Positions 32,187-44,600 of a DNA stretch of 64,000 nt are shown here, in pieces. The notes beneath the pieces were generated by a model. That model saw only the letters and a program-made list of their open reading frames with translations, ran no database searches and was not told the origin of the DNA. The stretch is from Gari tellinella. Taxonomy: Eukaryota > Mollusca > Bivalvia > Cardiida > Psammobiidae. The position numbers and the translations under genes are program-made. The first letter of the stretch is position 1; each line of letters starts with the position of its first letter. Where the stretch lies: positions 41,530,070 to 41,594,069 of the forward strand of contig OV277867.1 in the NCBI GenBank assembly GCA_922989275.2, written 5' to 3'.

Positions 32187-32390
32187 ATTCTCCTGCTAGC
32201 GGCATTACTGACATTTTTATTAGGAACCAGTATACATGTACCCCCCAGATCAAACAGCTCATGGAGAAGCTATCTGATCAGGATCTGCACCCAACGGTTT
32301 CCTTAGAGGATCGGTCTGATATAAGTCTGTACTCTTTTATAAGGAAAGTTTCCTTTATTATATAATGTAATAGTTCGGTTAACAGATGTT

Positions 32391-32639
32391 TAGACAATGG
32401 AGAAAACGTTATTCTTTCAACAAACGCGTTAACGCTTAATCAATTATTTCCTATGCAAACAGTTTGGGGCCAGATCAGACGCCGGGTAACCCGGCGTCTG
32501 ATCAGGCCCCAAACTGTTTGCCGTCAAGGTTAAAATCAACATTCAGAATTGTCTAAAAGTTGTAATTTTCTTCAATTTTTGCATTGCGTTTGCGTTTGGT
32601 TTGCGTTTAAACTGGAAAGAATAAGTTTTCTCCACTGTA
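32391..32639 (+). mobile_element. Family C MITE, older copy
   Basis: Ends ACAATGGAGAAAACGTTATT and TAAGTTTTCTCCACTGTA. 67 bp class-2 palindrome at 32455-32520 with arm variant GGGGCC/GGCCCC, both arms changed together. Confidence 0.85.
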
Positions 32640-32680
32640 GTTAGGTGAAAATTAACATACGAATATGCAGCAGGAAAAGA

Positions 32681-32980
32681 GTTAAGCGATCCTTCAATAG
32701 ACTAACCATCGGGAGTCTCTAAATAATGTGGTTGCTTAGTGTTAAGCGACCCTTCAATAGACTAACCATCGGGAGTCTCTAAATAATGTGGTTGCTTAGT
32801 GTTAAGCGATCCTTCAATAGAATAACCATCAGGGGTCTCTAAATAATGTGGTTGCTTAGTGTTAAGCGATCCTTCAATAGAATAACCATCGGGAGTCTCT
32901 AAATAATGTGGTTGCTTAGTGTTAAGCGATCCTTCAATAGAATAACCATCGGGAGTCTCTAAATAATGTGGTTGCTTAGT
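32681..32980 (-). repeat. Perfect-period 60 bp minisatellite x5, open as 20-residue repeats on the - strand
   Basis: Five copies start at 32681, 32741, 32801, 32861 and 32921. On the - strand each reads TKQPHYLETPDGYSIEGSLN. The frame enters at about 33008 after an acceptor-like TGCTTTTTTCAG and reads KLSVFCATC before the first repeat. All differences between copies fall on third codon positions: ACT/ACC, CCC/CCT and GGA/GGG are silent, while TAT to TAG makes a stop in the last two copies. No ATG, so at best an internal exon, now ended by the stop. Product unknown. Confidence 0.7.
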
Positions 32981-33066
32981 GCAGGTTGCACAAAATACAG
33001 ACAACTTTCTGAAAAAAGCATTTGCCTGTCTTTAGCAATCTCCGTGATACGTCATTGATTGGTTGC

Positions 33067-33282
33067 CTAACCCCTTCACTGTGATGACGTCATCAATTTT
33101 AAAACAGTTGTCGTCTGCATTTAGCTCTCAAAGTTACATTTTAGGTATTTCAACTTAAGAAATAATGACATGAGTGACATACAGTTTGGACCCTGATCAG
33201 ACACCGAGTAACGCGGGATCTGATCAGGACCCAAACTGTTTGCAAGTAACTTATGTACTCGATGGTAAGGCAGTGAAAGGGA
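33067..33282 (+). mobile_element. Family I MITE
   Basis: Tips TAACCCCTTCACTGTGATGA and GGTAAGGCAGTGAAAGGGA. Class-2 palindrome at 33178-33243 (CAGTTTGGACCCTGATCAGA ..., centre GAGTAACGC). Confidence 0.75.
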
Positions 33283-33538
33283 CATCACAAGACTGACTGT
33301 AGACTGACTGCCTGTCGTCGGTTTAAAATAAATAGGAGTATTTCATAGGATAAGATTTTATTGTGCAAACAACATAAGCTTCTCTGTGTCTCTATGCAAA
33401 AATACAGATATCAAACAAATTCATGAGAGATGTATCAGCTATTCGTTATCTACAGGACGCGCTCTCTAGACAGGCGGAAGCACGCATGCACAGGAACATA
33501 CGGGAACAACCAGCGGATCTCTTCTTCACATAATTAAT

Positions 33539-33726
33539 TACAGTCGAATTCCTCGATATCTCGAGCTCGCTTAAGTCGAACTTATCCGTATTTCAAAGTG
33601 AAAACGTGGCTTAGCCACGTTTTCACTTTGAAACACGGATAAATTCCACTTAAGCGAATTCAAATTAATGATAAAACACAAGTTAGTTCGATTTAAGAGA
33701 ATTCGAGATATCGAAGTTCGACTGTA
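33539..33726 (-). mobile_element. Family F MITE, TA-flanked
   Basis: Ends TACAGTCGAATTCCTCGATA and ATCGAAGTTCGACTGTA. Central palindrome: TTTCAAAGTGAAAACGTGGC pairs with GCCACGTTTTCACTTTGAAA. Tip and target are pogo/Tigger-like. Confidence 0.85.
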
Positions 33727-33811
33727 TTAGAAATATATCACAGTTAAAATGAAGGAATACTAGTCATTTCAATTCACTTGAGCAATGCTATTTTCAAAAA
33801 ATCGTTTATAA

Positions 33812-34045
33812 TCATTTGCATGGAGGCATATAATACTTCTTGTTCGGATTATAATACTGATTAGCACGCTGTAGCCAATTTCGTCGTGTGAACAATACGT
33901 CATCATCGGACTGATCACGTGACGCTATAGGTTGTGTACGTTTCAAAAGATCTTGATAACCACTTGAAGCTATACAAGGATCAAAAGTTAATGAAACCAG
34001 ACTGTCTATGATATTGTTCCTACACACAGCATAATGATCCATCAT
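33812..34045 (-). CDS. Unassigned ORF, 77 codons
   Basis: Starts ATG ATG and ends in a stop at 33812-33814. The sequence is unbiased, hydrophilic and protein-like (LVSLTFDPCIASSGYQDLL, TRRNWLQRANQYYNPNKKYY), with no recognised domain, signal or membrane segment. It is outside any repeat family. An acceptor-like AACCAG lies just upstream of the ATG, and TGTGTGTAG lies inside it, so it could be a terminal exon of a - strand gene downstream of the tektin gene. Not confirmed. Confidence 0.35.
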   Translation of the reverse strand: MMDHYAVCRNNIIDSLVSLTFDPCIASSGYQDLLKRTQPIASRDQSDDDVLFTRRNWLQRANQYYNPNKKYYMPPCK

Positions 34046-34604
34046 TTATCGGACTGGTTCCAGATTAAACACATTTTTATTTCTGGTTTCAAGAACTTTT
34101 TAGAATGGCTAGTCTACTTTTATCTATACTACTCATAAATATAAACTGAATAAAGAGAATCTCGTGGAGGACATTGGTAATGAATTTCTCATGTAAGACA
34201 AGATTATGGCTATTAGTCGTATTCTCCATGTTAGTATAGTAACATACAATCACCAACAAACGAGAAAATCACGTGCCGTATCGCGAGACCCTATCTATCC
34301 AATTACAGCGGCGACTGAGATCACATGCTCCACGGCAACTAATGACACGTGATCAAACAGGACTTGATGCTGGATAATGACTATCAAAACATATATAAAT
34401 ATATTTTGCATGTAAAGTATAAATCAACATAACTATAATACACTCGGTACATATAAACATTTTGTGGACGAATGGAAAAATAATACTGTAGAAACATGAG
34501 TGAAATGTACACCCATACCGATTAAAAATAAACCCAAACAAACATATGTAACAATTATAGAACAACTAGCATTGTTAAACGAGAAGACACAAAATAATAA
34601 TTTG

Positions 34605-34762
34605 CTCACTAGGTAAGCATTGGAGCAGAAGAAAACTAGAAGAAATACAAAACTCATAATAATATATATATGGTAGTGTTTCGGGTGGCAGTTTGGAGGA
34701 TATTGTGTTAATTCACCATCGCCTGTATCTCCAGCAATTTCCTTTAATCGAACTTCAGACAA
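34605..34762 (-). CDS. Unassigned possible exon with one membrane segment
   Basis: A - strand frame without an ATG at its start: LSEVRLKEIAGDTGDGELTQ, a short PPNCHPKHYH stretch, then a hydrophobic helix IYIIMSFVFLLVFFCSNAYL and a donor-like GTGAGC at about 34611. It may belong with the ORF at 33812-34045, but the phase does not obviously join. The reading frame past the donor is low-complexity and not likely coding. Confidence 0.25.
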
Positions 34763-34962
34763 ACGTTTTTGAAGCGAACTTTGTATGAAAGAGCCATGTT
34801 GGTTTCATGGTTCCTGCTATGACGCTTCTCTTTCAATAGTCGGTTAAAATGTTTGCCTTTACGTTCAATGCATGTTAAAACCTTCCACATTAACGAAACA
34901 AGAAATAAAGGAAAGGGTATGCAAAGGAATCACACGCTAAAGATGAATGTTCAATTTAGCAC

Positions 34963-35167
34963 TTTTCCAAATTTAATAAAAATAACAGGGCTCCAGATAA
35001 GGGGAGTATTTCAAAAACTAAAATCTTTATTTCTGTTTTAAACCCTATGGTGTCACTACTCATTAGAATCGTCTCTTCGATACGATTCTAATGAGTAGTA
35101 CAGCCATAGGATTGGATGATAAAATAATCGAAAAAATGTTGTGCAGTTTTCCAAATTTAATAAAAAT
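34963..35167 (+). repeat. Truncated family D MITE between 21 bp direct repeats
   Basis: TTTTCCAAATTTAATAAAAA(T) occurs at 34963-34983 and again at 35147-35167. Between them lies a family D element: left end GGGCTCCAGATAAGG at 34988, palindrome GAATCGTCTCTTCGATACG..., but no right end. Confidence 0.8.
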
Positions 35168-35686
35168 GGTATAAATATCGTCCTGGACAAACAGTACCAA
35201 ACTTACCAAAAACTGAACAGCAGAATTTTATTCTTTTTTCAAATACGGTAAAACTCGTTTTCAGCGACCACCCATTAAATAGACATATAGATTTCTAAAT
35301 ATTATACAGTGCTAAATGCATTACACAAGTATAACAGAAATCTACTTTATTTTGAGTGACCGCTCAACACAAGTTTTACTGTACACAGTATATATATCAA
35401 CTATGATCCACGTGTACGATAAACTTAGGACGCATATTCACATACGCATAATTCCTATCAAAATGCAACTTCGTTTTCATGGTTGCGGATTCCTACAGTA
35501 AAAAAGGAGACCATTAGATAAGAAGACATTACGATTCCTCTTTCCTCATCGTCATAAAACACACAACGCCAACGATAACATTCTCCTTGTAATCATCTCC
35601 CTTTAATTGTGTAAAAATCAGTATTCATAAATGTTTTGATATCCTTAACAATTATCTAATGTTCTATGCTCTCAAAACAAAAAGTC

Positions 35687-38600
35687 CTAACAGGTAGGCA
35701 TCTGGAATATTGGTCCAACTTTGGGGTCCATTGGGAAGCCTTTTCGCATGCCCATGCAGTACTGTGAATCTATTCTTAAACTGTTCTCCTTTACAGAGAT
35801 ATCGTGCTCTAGGGTAGCCTTGGTCTTCATGAGGCGAGCCAAGCTGAGCTCAGAAGCCTTCAGTCTCTCCTTCAGCAGGCGTACGGACTCACGGATCTCG
35901 TTCACCTCACGCTGGAGTCTGTAAACAATACAACACAATCGTCACAATCACATGTTCCAAGAGTTCGGTATTTAATTGTGGACCCTGACGCTGAGTTTCT
36001 TATTATCAGTGCACTAGAGACATACCGATTGAGTAAACCCATTAACCCATAACTACGCCTTTTAACTCCTTTTATTTATTCCTCCTCTGAAGAAAATAGT
36101 TCCACTTTACACAAATATGAATTTGCGTCATAAGAACTATTTTCTATATCCTAGCAGATTTTGAGTTAAAGCAGGCTGAAAGTAAAGCAGAATGCGCCTT
36201 AAGGCGCATTCTGCTTTACTTTCAGCCTATAGGGTAACAGGTTAAAGCGGAATACATTCATGATTGGAAGTGTCCAGGCTTGTGAGAGTTTAATGAAAAA
36301 CGGACTATTATACAGAATGCCAAATGTCCTAAAATTAACTACTAGAGAGTTAAACCTACTATACCGAAATCTATTAACAAGTTGGAGTAACTTGTCTATA
36401 TTGTTTGGCATGCATATTAATATATCTTCAGACATACATTCTGTTGAAAACAGATAATATGATGTGATATTTGAAATGGAAAATTCCAGTTTCAAATTTA
36501 GTCTGGTCCATTTATTATGATTTAAGATTGTTTTTACAGTAAATGTATATTGCAAAACAAAACGAGTACTGGAATTTGTTTATCTGTAAGCCCTATGATA
36601 AGGGTCTGCGCAGTTTATGTAGGACACATGTACTGTTCACTGATACAGCGTTCCCTCTCTACAACGACCCTCCTAACAACGACTCCCTCTTTACAACTAG
36701 CCTTGTCGCCGTTCCCTATTTAGAATAGGACAATTGTCTTACGCTTTTATTGCTGTAATATCGTCTGTTTAAAGTTGTCGTCTGCTGTTTTTCTTTAAGT
36801 TACATTTTTGAACATTTTAAGAGACAAAAACTTAATGACGAGTCTCAATTACGCGGCGTCTGATCTTGATACAATCTGTTTGCAAATGTAAAGCAATTTC
36901 CCTCTCTATAACGACTCCCTCTGAACAACGCACACACTTTTTGTTTCCCATTGGTTGTCGTTGTAAAGAGGGAGCAGTGTTACATTGTGTGTAAAGGGTG
37001 TAAACATAGTACTTACGACTTCATGACTGGGTCGTTACACAACTCAACATTGATACGTCTTGTTCTCTCGTCAAGTCGGGACTGGGCAACCTTCATTGGT
37101 CGCTCCTTGTCTTGGATAGCCTTCCTAAGCAGATCTATGTTCTTCTCCATATCAAAGATCTCAGCCATTGTCTGTAAATAGACATTTGTAACACATTCTA
37201 ACCATTTTTTACATTTGTAACCAATTCTAACCATTTTTAGACATTTGTACCAATGATAACCAATTTTAGACATTTGTAACCAATTCTAACCATTTTATCG
37301 CCAAATTTAACCGTCTATTTTAACCCTTTCGCAGACAAAGTACCGTCTGCAAAATTTTTAGTCTGCAACTTTAACCCATTTGCGCTAAATGGATTATTTA
37401 ATGATTATATACGGGAACAGTCCATTTTTGTTATCTAAGGGTGCCTAGTCTGAAATATTTTACGAAATAAATAAATTCCTATCAACAAACAGTGTATACT
37501 CTGATCAGACGCCGCATAATGCAGAGTCTATACTGTTTGCCTATGTTCCATATATGAGCTCGTGGGCCAAAAGGCCAAGAGTTTGCTTTCATTCTCACCC
37601 TAATGTATAACCATGCATTGCTAATAAAATATTGTATATTATTATGATATAAAATATGTTTTAACTAATATTTTATAACAGCTGTCCTTTGTATATTTCT
37701 TTTATTCCATAGTGTTTCCTGTTTTATATTGAAAACAATAATGTAAATTTCAAATGATAAAACCCAATTTACAGTTTACACATCGGAAATAATTCTACTT
37801 ACTCTCTGCAAATGAGCCTGTAGTCTGTTTCTAGCATCTGTTGTCTCGCGTATTCTTGTGTTAAACTGGTTGTTTACGTTGTTGAACATGTTCCACATAT
37901 CGTTTGCGCAAGCGCGTAGGATGCTGTCGATCTCTCCCCGTAATCTTTCTGATGAAGCTCTTTCCTTTTGAGAACGGGCAATATTTTCCTGTGTGTATCT
38001 AGCCCAAGATTCAGGGATAGTAATTCTGAAATGATAAGAAAAGCCATAAACTAAAACAATCTTCAATACACTTGAACCAATTATAAATCTCTTGCATATC
38101 ACGTACATCTGTGAATTTTGCAACAGCTTAGATTTAAAACTCAGCATACTATCTGAAAGTTTTGAATACTCGAAGTGTGCATCTACAGTTAATTAACCCA
38201 TTTGTACCCACGATCCCATATATGGGACATAGGTAAACAGTGTAGACTCTGATCAGACGCCACATTATGCGGCGTCTGATCAGAATCTACACTGTTTGCT
38301 GATAGGAATTTCAATATAAAACAAATTAAAAATGAAAATTTTGACCAGGCATCCCTTTGATAAAAAATGGACTAATACAATATAAAAACTTGGAAGAATT
38401 CACTGGGCACAAATGGATTAATCCTGCTCTACAGTTATCATTCGAATAACAAAACCGTTGCCTCTAGAAAATTAATCCTACGTTCGACAGAAACATTTTG
38501 TTTCAACAAACGGGAAAATAGCGGGATAAAACGTTAAGAACTGGACTTACGTGTTATCGATGCCTTCGATTCCTGGGTAGTAGCCGATACCAGCCGAGGA

Positions 38601-41600
38601 GTTCCGCATGGTCTGCATCCTGTCGTCGAGGCCCTGGGCGTGGTGCTTGTCTTTGGCGTCAATCTCTAGAGCGTGCTGGGCAGCACGGTTCATCCTGGAA
38701 TGAATCAATGAATTATTCAAAAGGCTAATTTATAATGAGATCATCGGCATTTCACGTACATTGAAAACAGACTGTAACAATTCGACAACGCACTATCAAC
38801 AATAAAAGGAATTATCTTGTAGTATTTCAAGGTTGGTTACCGCCGGGAATTTTCTATTTCCCTTTTGAATGAAATTAAACGCAAATGAAGTTCAAGTAGA
38901 TATAGAAATAACCGGTTTATGAACATGTTGTAATTTAATTTCAATTACTAAAACTTGAGCATAAATTAGAGTGGAACTTGATCAGACGCCAAATAGATCT
39001 AACTTGGCGTTGGATCTGGCCCCAAACTGCTTGCAATGGTCGTACCGGTAGTAAAAACAAACACGTTTATTGGGGAAGAATAAAGAGTATTTCACACTGC
39101 ATATACTATTTTGCTTTCGTTTGAATCCTGAACTTTGTTTTATGTTTAAAATAAATACATGTAAATTATTAAAATAAAATATTTTAAACCAAAGCGTTTG
39201 AGTTGAGATCGTTCTCAAGTATTTGATTGGTCAGACTTGAGCTTTTGCTAGCAAAAGCTCAAATCTAAACAATCAAATGTTTGCGAACAATCACAAAGCT
39301 CAACCCAAATGTTTTTTAACATGGGGAGGGTGACAGTACTACAATAGTAAAAATACTCACTTGAGCTGAACGGAAGCCTTGTCCAAAACTCTCTTCATCT
39401 TAGCTTGGCATTTCTTAATAACATCAACTTCCTGTGCAAAAAGTAAACATCTTCTGTACTCAATATGAATGTACAATAAAACCTTGATATGTTGATACAT
39501 GTAGCTCATAAGGTGGCATAATGTCAGCCTTGATGGTTGATATGGAAAAATATAAGTTTAAAGAAAAGAGAAGCTTAAACAGTTAAACCTTGTCAGCCTT
39601 GATGGTTGATATGGAAAAATATAAGTTTAAAGAAAAGAGAAGCTTATACAGTTAAACCTCTATATTACGACCACTTTTAGCCAGTTTTAAATTTAAGATT
39701 TTAGGCAGGTGACTACTTAAAGCAAGATGATGGAAGTAAAGCAGAACCTTTACTTCCATATTGCTTTAGGTTTAAACTGAAGCTGCCATTTGTCCTTTAT
39801 ACCATAACGTAATTTTTTCATCAGTGGCCGTATTATGAGGGTTAATTCTTAGTTGTAATGGACCGTATTGGAGGAGACCGTTCACCAGGGGCCCGTTTCA
39901 TAAAACTGCGTACGACAAAAACGTTCGGCAGTCAAAACTTTAAAATACATTTAATTTTCTGATTTCTCTATCTTATCCTGTCTTGTGACATCTTTTTGGA
40001 ATCGTCTTTTCAAGATGATTCCAAAAAGATGTCACAAGACAGGATTCGTTTGAGAAATAAATAATTATTGAGACTTTTATAATCTGACTTACGATCGTTT
40101 TTGTCGTACGAAGTTTTATGAAACGGGCCCCTGATTAATATTATATGACCTACCCTGCCTAGAGATTTCTCTACGTCGTCGTTGACGAGGTCAATACCAT
40201 GACGCTTCTCTCTGTGCATCAAACATTCCTCGGCAATATGTAGAGGGTTGGCTGTGTCTCCAAGGGCCTTCTCACATGTACGTCTGTATTCCTACACAGG
40301 ATAAAACAACCATCGCATATACCCCCTTTCTCTTCTATGACGTCATCAATCATAAACAATTATCGTCTGTTTTAATTTTTTAAATATTACAGCGCTCCCT
40401 CTCTACAACGATCCTCAAAGGGAGACAACTATTGTGTGCGTTATTCGGAGGGATTCGTTATAGAGAGGGAATTTGGCTTACATTTACAAACAGTTTGAAT
40501 CCAGATCAGACGCCGCGTGACGCGGCGTCAGATCTGGATTTAAGCTGTTTGTCACTCGTCATCATGTTTTTTCTGTCACAATTTCCAATATGTGACTTTG
40601 AGAAAAACAGAAGACGACACTTGTCAAGCAGACGATATTACAGCCGTGAAAAGTTGGGACATATTTGTCTTGTTTGGGGTACAGCGGCAATCGTCGTTGT
40701 AAAGAGGGAACCGTTGTTCGGAGGGCCGTTGAAGAGAGGGAGCACTGTAGTTAAATTGCGTCAGTAACATCGTAATGAGGGTTAAACAGTATGAATCCAG
40801 ATCAGACGCCACGTGACGCGTGTCTGAACAGGATCCAAACAGTTTTCAAACAACAATTGTTTGCCACCAAGATAAAGATGAATTATCAGAATTGTCCAAA
40901 AGCTGTACTTTTAGTGTTTTTAGTGTTTTGCGTTTGCGTACGTTTGCGTTTAAACGGGAAAGAATAACAGATTCTCCACTGTAAGGCAGTGAAGGGGTAA
41001 AATATATTCAACCAAATTAAATGTTTCATTTTACAACTGCCTCTTTTGGCTTTACACTCACTCTCAGACCGTCGTCTGCTAATTTTGTCGTCCGAAACTA
41101 TTCTCATATCTAATTTATCTACTTAGTATATGCGCTTAAAAATCCATCACCAGAGAGTCAAACAGTTTAATCCAGATGAGACACCAAGTTATCCGGCATC
41201 TCGTCTGAATCCAAAAAGTTTGAAATAGTTATCACGAATTCATTCTAAGATCGTTTAATACATCTAAAGCTAGAATAATGTTCAGCTTTAAAATACAAAT
41301 TTATGTCAAAAAAGCGTTAAAGAAATCTGAATAAATGTGTGACAGAAATGCGAAATTGGAACGATGACATTAAAGAATCTACCTAAAGAAGTATTATTAA
41401 CCTTCTGCACGTTTTGGACGCCTTTGTGATATATGTTCCAAACAGTTTAAACCTTGATGAGACGCCGAGTAACTCGGCGTCTCATCAAGGTCCAAACTGT
41501 TTGACACTCTGATAATACGTTTTGAAAGAACATACATTTGAATCAACTTTTAGCATTGTTGCAGACGACAATTAAAGAGCGTGTAGAAGGTTTACGTCCT

Positions 41601-44600
41601 CTAGATACTGGCATGAGCTCATCGTAATTATGATATTAATTTTGACTACATGCGTTGATTACTCTAGCGTAAAGAAGACTCCTACAAATGCATTGGTACA
41701 GTTGCTTAAAAAAACATTTGTGCAACCAGTTTGGAGCCAGATCATACGTCGGTTAACCCACTGTCTGATCTTGCTCCAAACTGTTTTCCACTAAGAAACA
41801 ATTAAATAGTCTAAAAAAGTGTCTTTTTCAATATCGTATTGCATTGTGATTTCTTTCAATTCCGTCTAAACGGAAAACGGGAAAGAATAACGTTGTCTCC
41901 TTTATAACACGGATTTGGCAGTTTTAACATAGCGTCTTTCGAAATAAATACTTTTCATATTATTTGTTGACGTCAGAGTTATCGCGGACATGTGTATCAT
42001 AAACAAGGTTTTTTTTATAAACATGAAATACCAAATGTATCGTAATTGCAAACTTTCAACATAATCATTGAATGTACAGTGGAGAATCTGTTATTCTTTC
42101 CCGATAAACGCGTTTACGCTAAAACTATTTTTTCTTTTACAAACAGTTTGGAGCCAGATCAGACGCCGGGTAACCCGGCGTCTGATCAGGCTCCAAACTG
42201 TTTGCCTCCAAGATAAACATGAAATATCAGAATTGTCCAAAAGTTGTTCTTTTCTACGTTTTAGTGCTTTGCGTTTGCGTACGTTTGCGTTTAAACGGGA
42301 AAGAATAACAGATTCTCCACTGTATGTCTAGAAGCAATCTATTGTTGTCTGATCTAAGTAGTGTTAGTTTTATGTCCTCTGTTTTAAATACTAAAAACTA
42401 CACGTTATACGTACTTGATTAACTGGCTATGAGATAAACAGATTGAAAAATGAGTATAGGGGTGCCAGTAGATCTAAAATATACTATTTACCGTTGTATT
42501 TATTTACATTCCAATATAATATAAATATATGTATGTATTATTATCTAAAATAAAAGCCTATTGCTAGAAATAAAGTACTAGAAATAAAAACTATAAACTA
42601 AGCCATAAGCCAGGGATGTCTAAAGAAAAGAACTGTAAAATGCCACTATAACGCCGCTTGTGAATGATGACTTTAACTAGCAATGGGATAGTTAACAAAT
42701 TATTTTATGAATAGAAGGAAATAAACGCATAACTGGTACGGGTGTTGCTTTGTATAATAATGCAAAATATGATAGTAGAGGGGATCTTTGATGTAACAAT
42801 AACTGCCGATTAGATCAGCTGAAATGAAAACGTGGCCTTTTGTAGGTCTATACTGGCAACTGTGTTTAACCAATAACCCCATAAATACCGCCTTTTACGC
42901 CTTTAATTTATTCATCCACTGAAATAAATAGTTCCAATTTATACTGTCACAAATAAAGATCATAAGAAATAGTTCTATATTCTAGCAGATAACAGCTTAA
43001 AGCAGGCTGAAAGTAAAGCAGAATGCGCCTATTGGCGCATTCTGCTTTACTTTAAACCTGCTTTAAGTGATCATCTTTCTTTAAAACTAGAAACAGGCTA
43101 TGGGGTAATGGGTTAACGATCAATTGCAAATAAATAGACCTATAATTTATTTTAAGTGATGAAAGTGTAGAAAATAGGTATAAACAAACGTGAATGGCAT
43201 GGAACTGATTTAATAATATACCAATTTTATATAGTCTTAATTACAGGTTAGATATTTATATCAACTGCACTTAAATGGTTTATGCCAGAGAAACACTAAG
43301 ACGAAATCTCTAAATAAGCTTTCTGTTTTGGTGTTTAGCTTTCAGCTACGACTCTCCCACCTCTTAACACAAAACAAAATCTTCTTTAGAAGAATTCTTC
43401 CGAATCTGCTTCACTTACATTCGGCTTTCAGTTAATATCTGCTAGAATATAGATAATATTTCTTATGGTGCATATTGACGACTGTATAAAATGGAACTAA
43501 TTTATTGATGGGAGGAATAAATTAAAGGCTTGTAAACGCGATTTATGCAATAATCTGTGCTATATATTGGTTTTAGTGCAATGTATAATGGGCAATACGG
43601 GAGCTTACTGTAGATACTTTAATAGTTTTCCTCATTCAAAGGCTTCTAGAACCTGCACAAAAAGTAGCATAATTAAGGTGTGCGAATTGAAGAGTATATT
43701 GATCTACTAGGCGACCAAGTCCATGTGCATTGCATGGAAATAACACCCAATAGAGAGTGAAACATTACAAAAGCGTTTCAAATACCTACTGTTAAACTTC
43801 GATATCTCGAACTCGGTTAGGTCGAACATGCCCGTATTTCAAAGTTAAAACGTGGCTTAGCCACGTTTTAATTTTGAAATACGGGTATGTTTGACTTAAC
43901 CGAGCATGACATAATGTAATTCATGTGTCGACAAATCGGATAGTTCGATTTAGCGAGTTCGAGATATCGAAGTTCGACTGTAGAGTGTTTCAAAACTGCA
44001 GCAATGAACAATTGATAATAAGCACAGTGAAGAAATGCACAGAAATATATAAGAACTTAGGCCTCCAGGTAAGAGAGTTTACTCAATCACCCCTTAGACT
44101 TCAAATAGAAAATTCCACTTTTCAAATTAGTCTTGACCAATGTTCAAGTTTAACTAATTTCAAATAAATCTCTTATCTGGAGTAAGCAGAAAACAAAATT
44201 GAAAGAATCGACAAAGAAAATATATGTGAGAGGAGCTTGTGTTTGTCAATAGAATGAAGAAAATAAACAAAAAACGCAATTTGTAGACGAAACACACATA
44301 ACATGATGAGGACTCTCGCGTATTTGTATTGGTATTTCGATTCGTAATATATTATAACTTTTGATAATCAAACATCCCTATCATTGATACGTATTTGATC
44401 GTAAATGTATGCATATTAAGGCCACGTTATTGAAACCTTTCTACGATACTTTTCATTTTACTTTCATCATAATTTATGTTCAGAGCATGGGGGAATTTAA
44501 TTGGAATGAATGGTTAATGTTTGGTGACATATATTAAAGTTTTTGATCCATTTTCAATATTCTTCAAAATATCTTTCATGAAACACCTTTTGTTCTGAAT

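Noticed and set aside
42068..42331. 87-codon ORF with RRVTRRLIRLQTVC, also at 57216-57512 and 58377-58679
   Set aside because: Identical ORFs appear in every young family C copy because the 250 bp element is open in one frame. The codons cover the palindrome and TIRs; no start context or domain, so not a gene.
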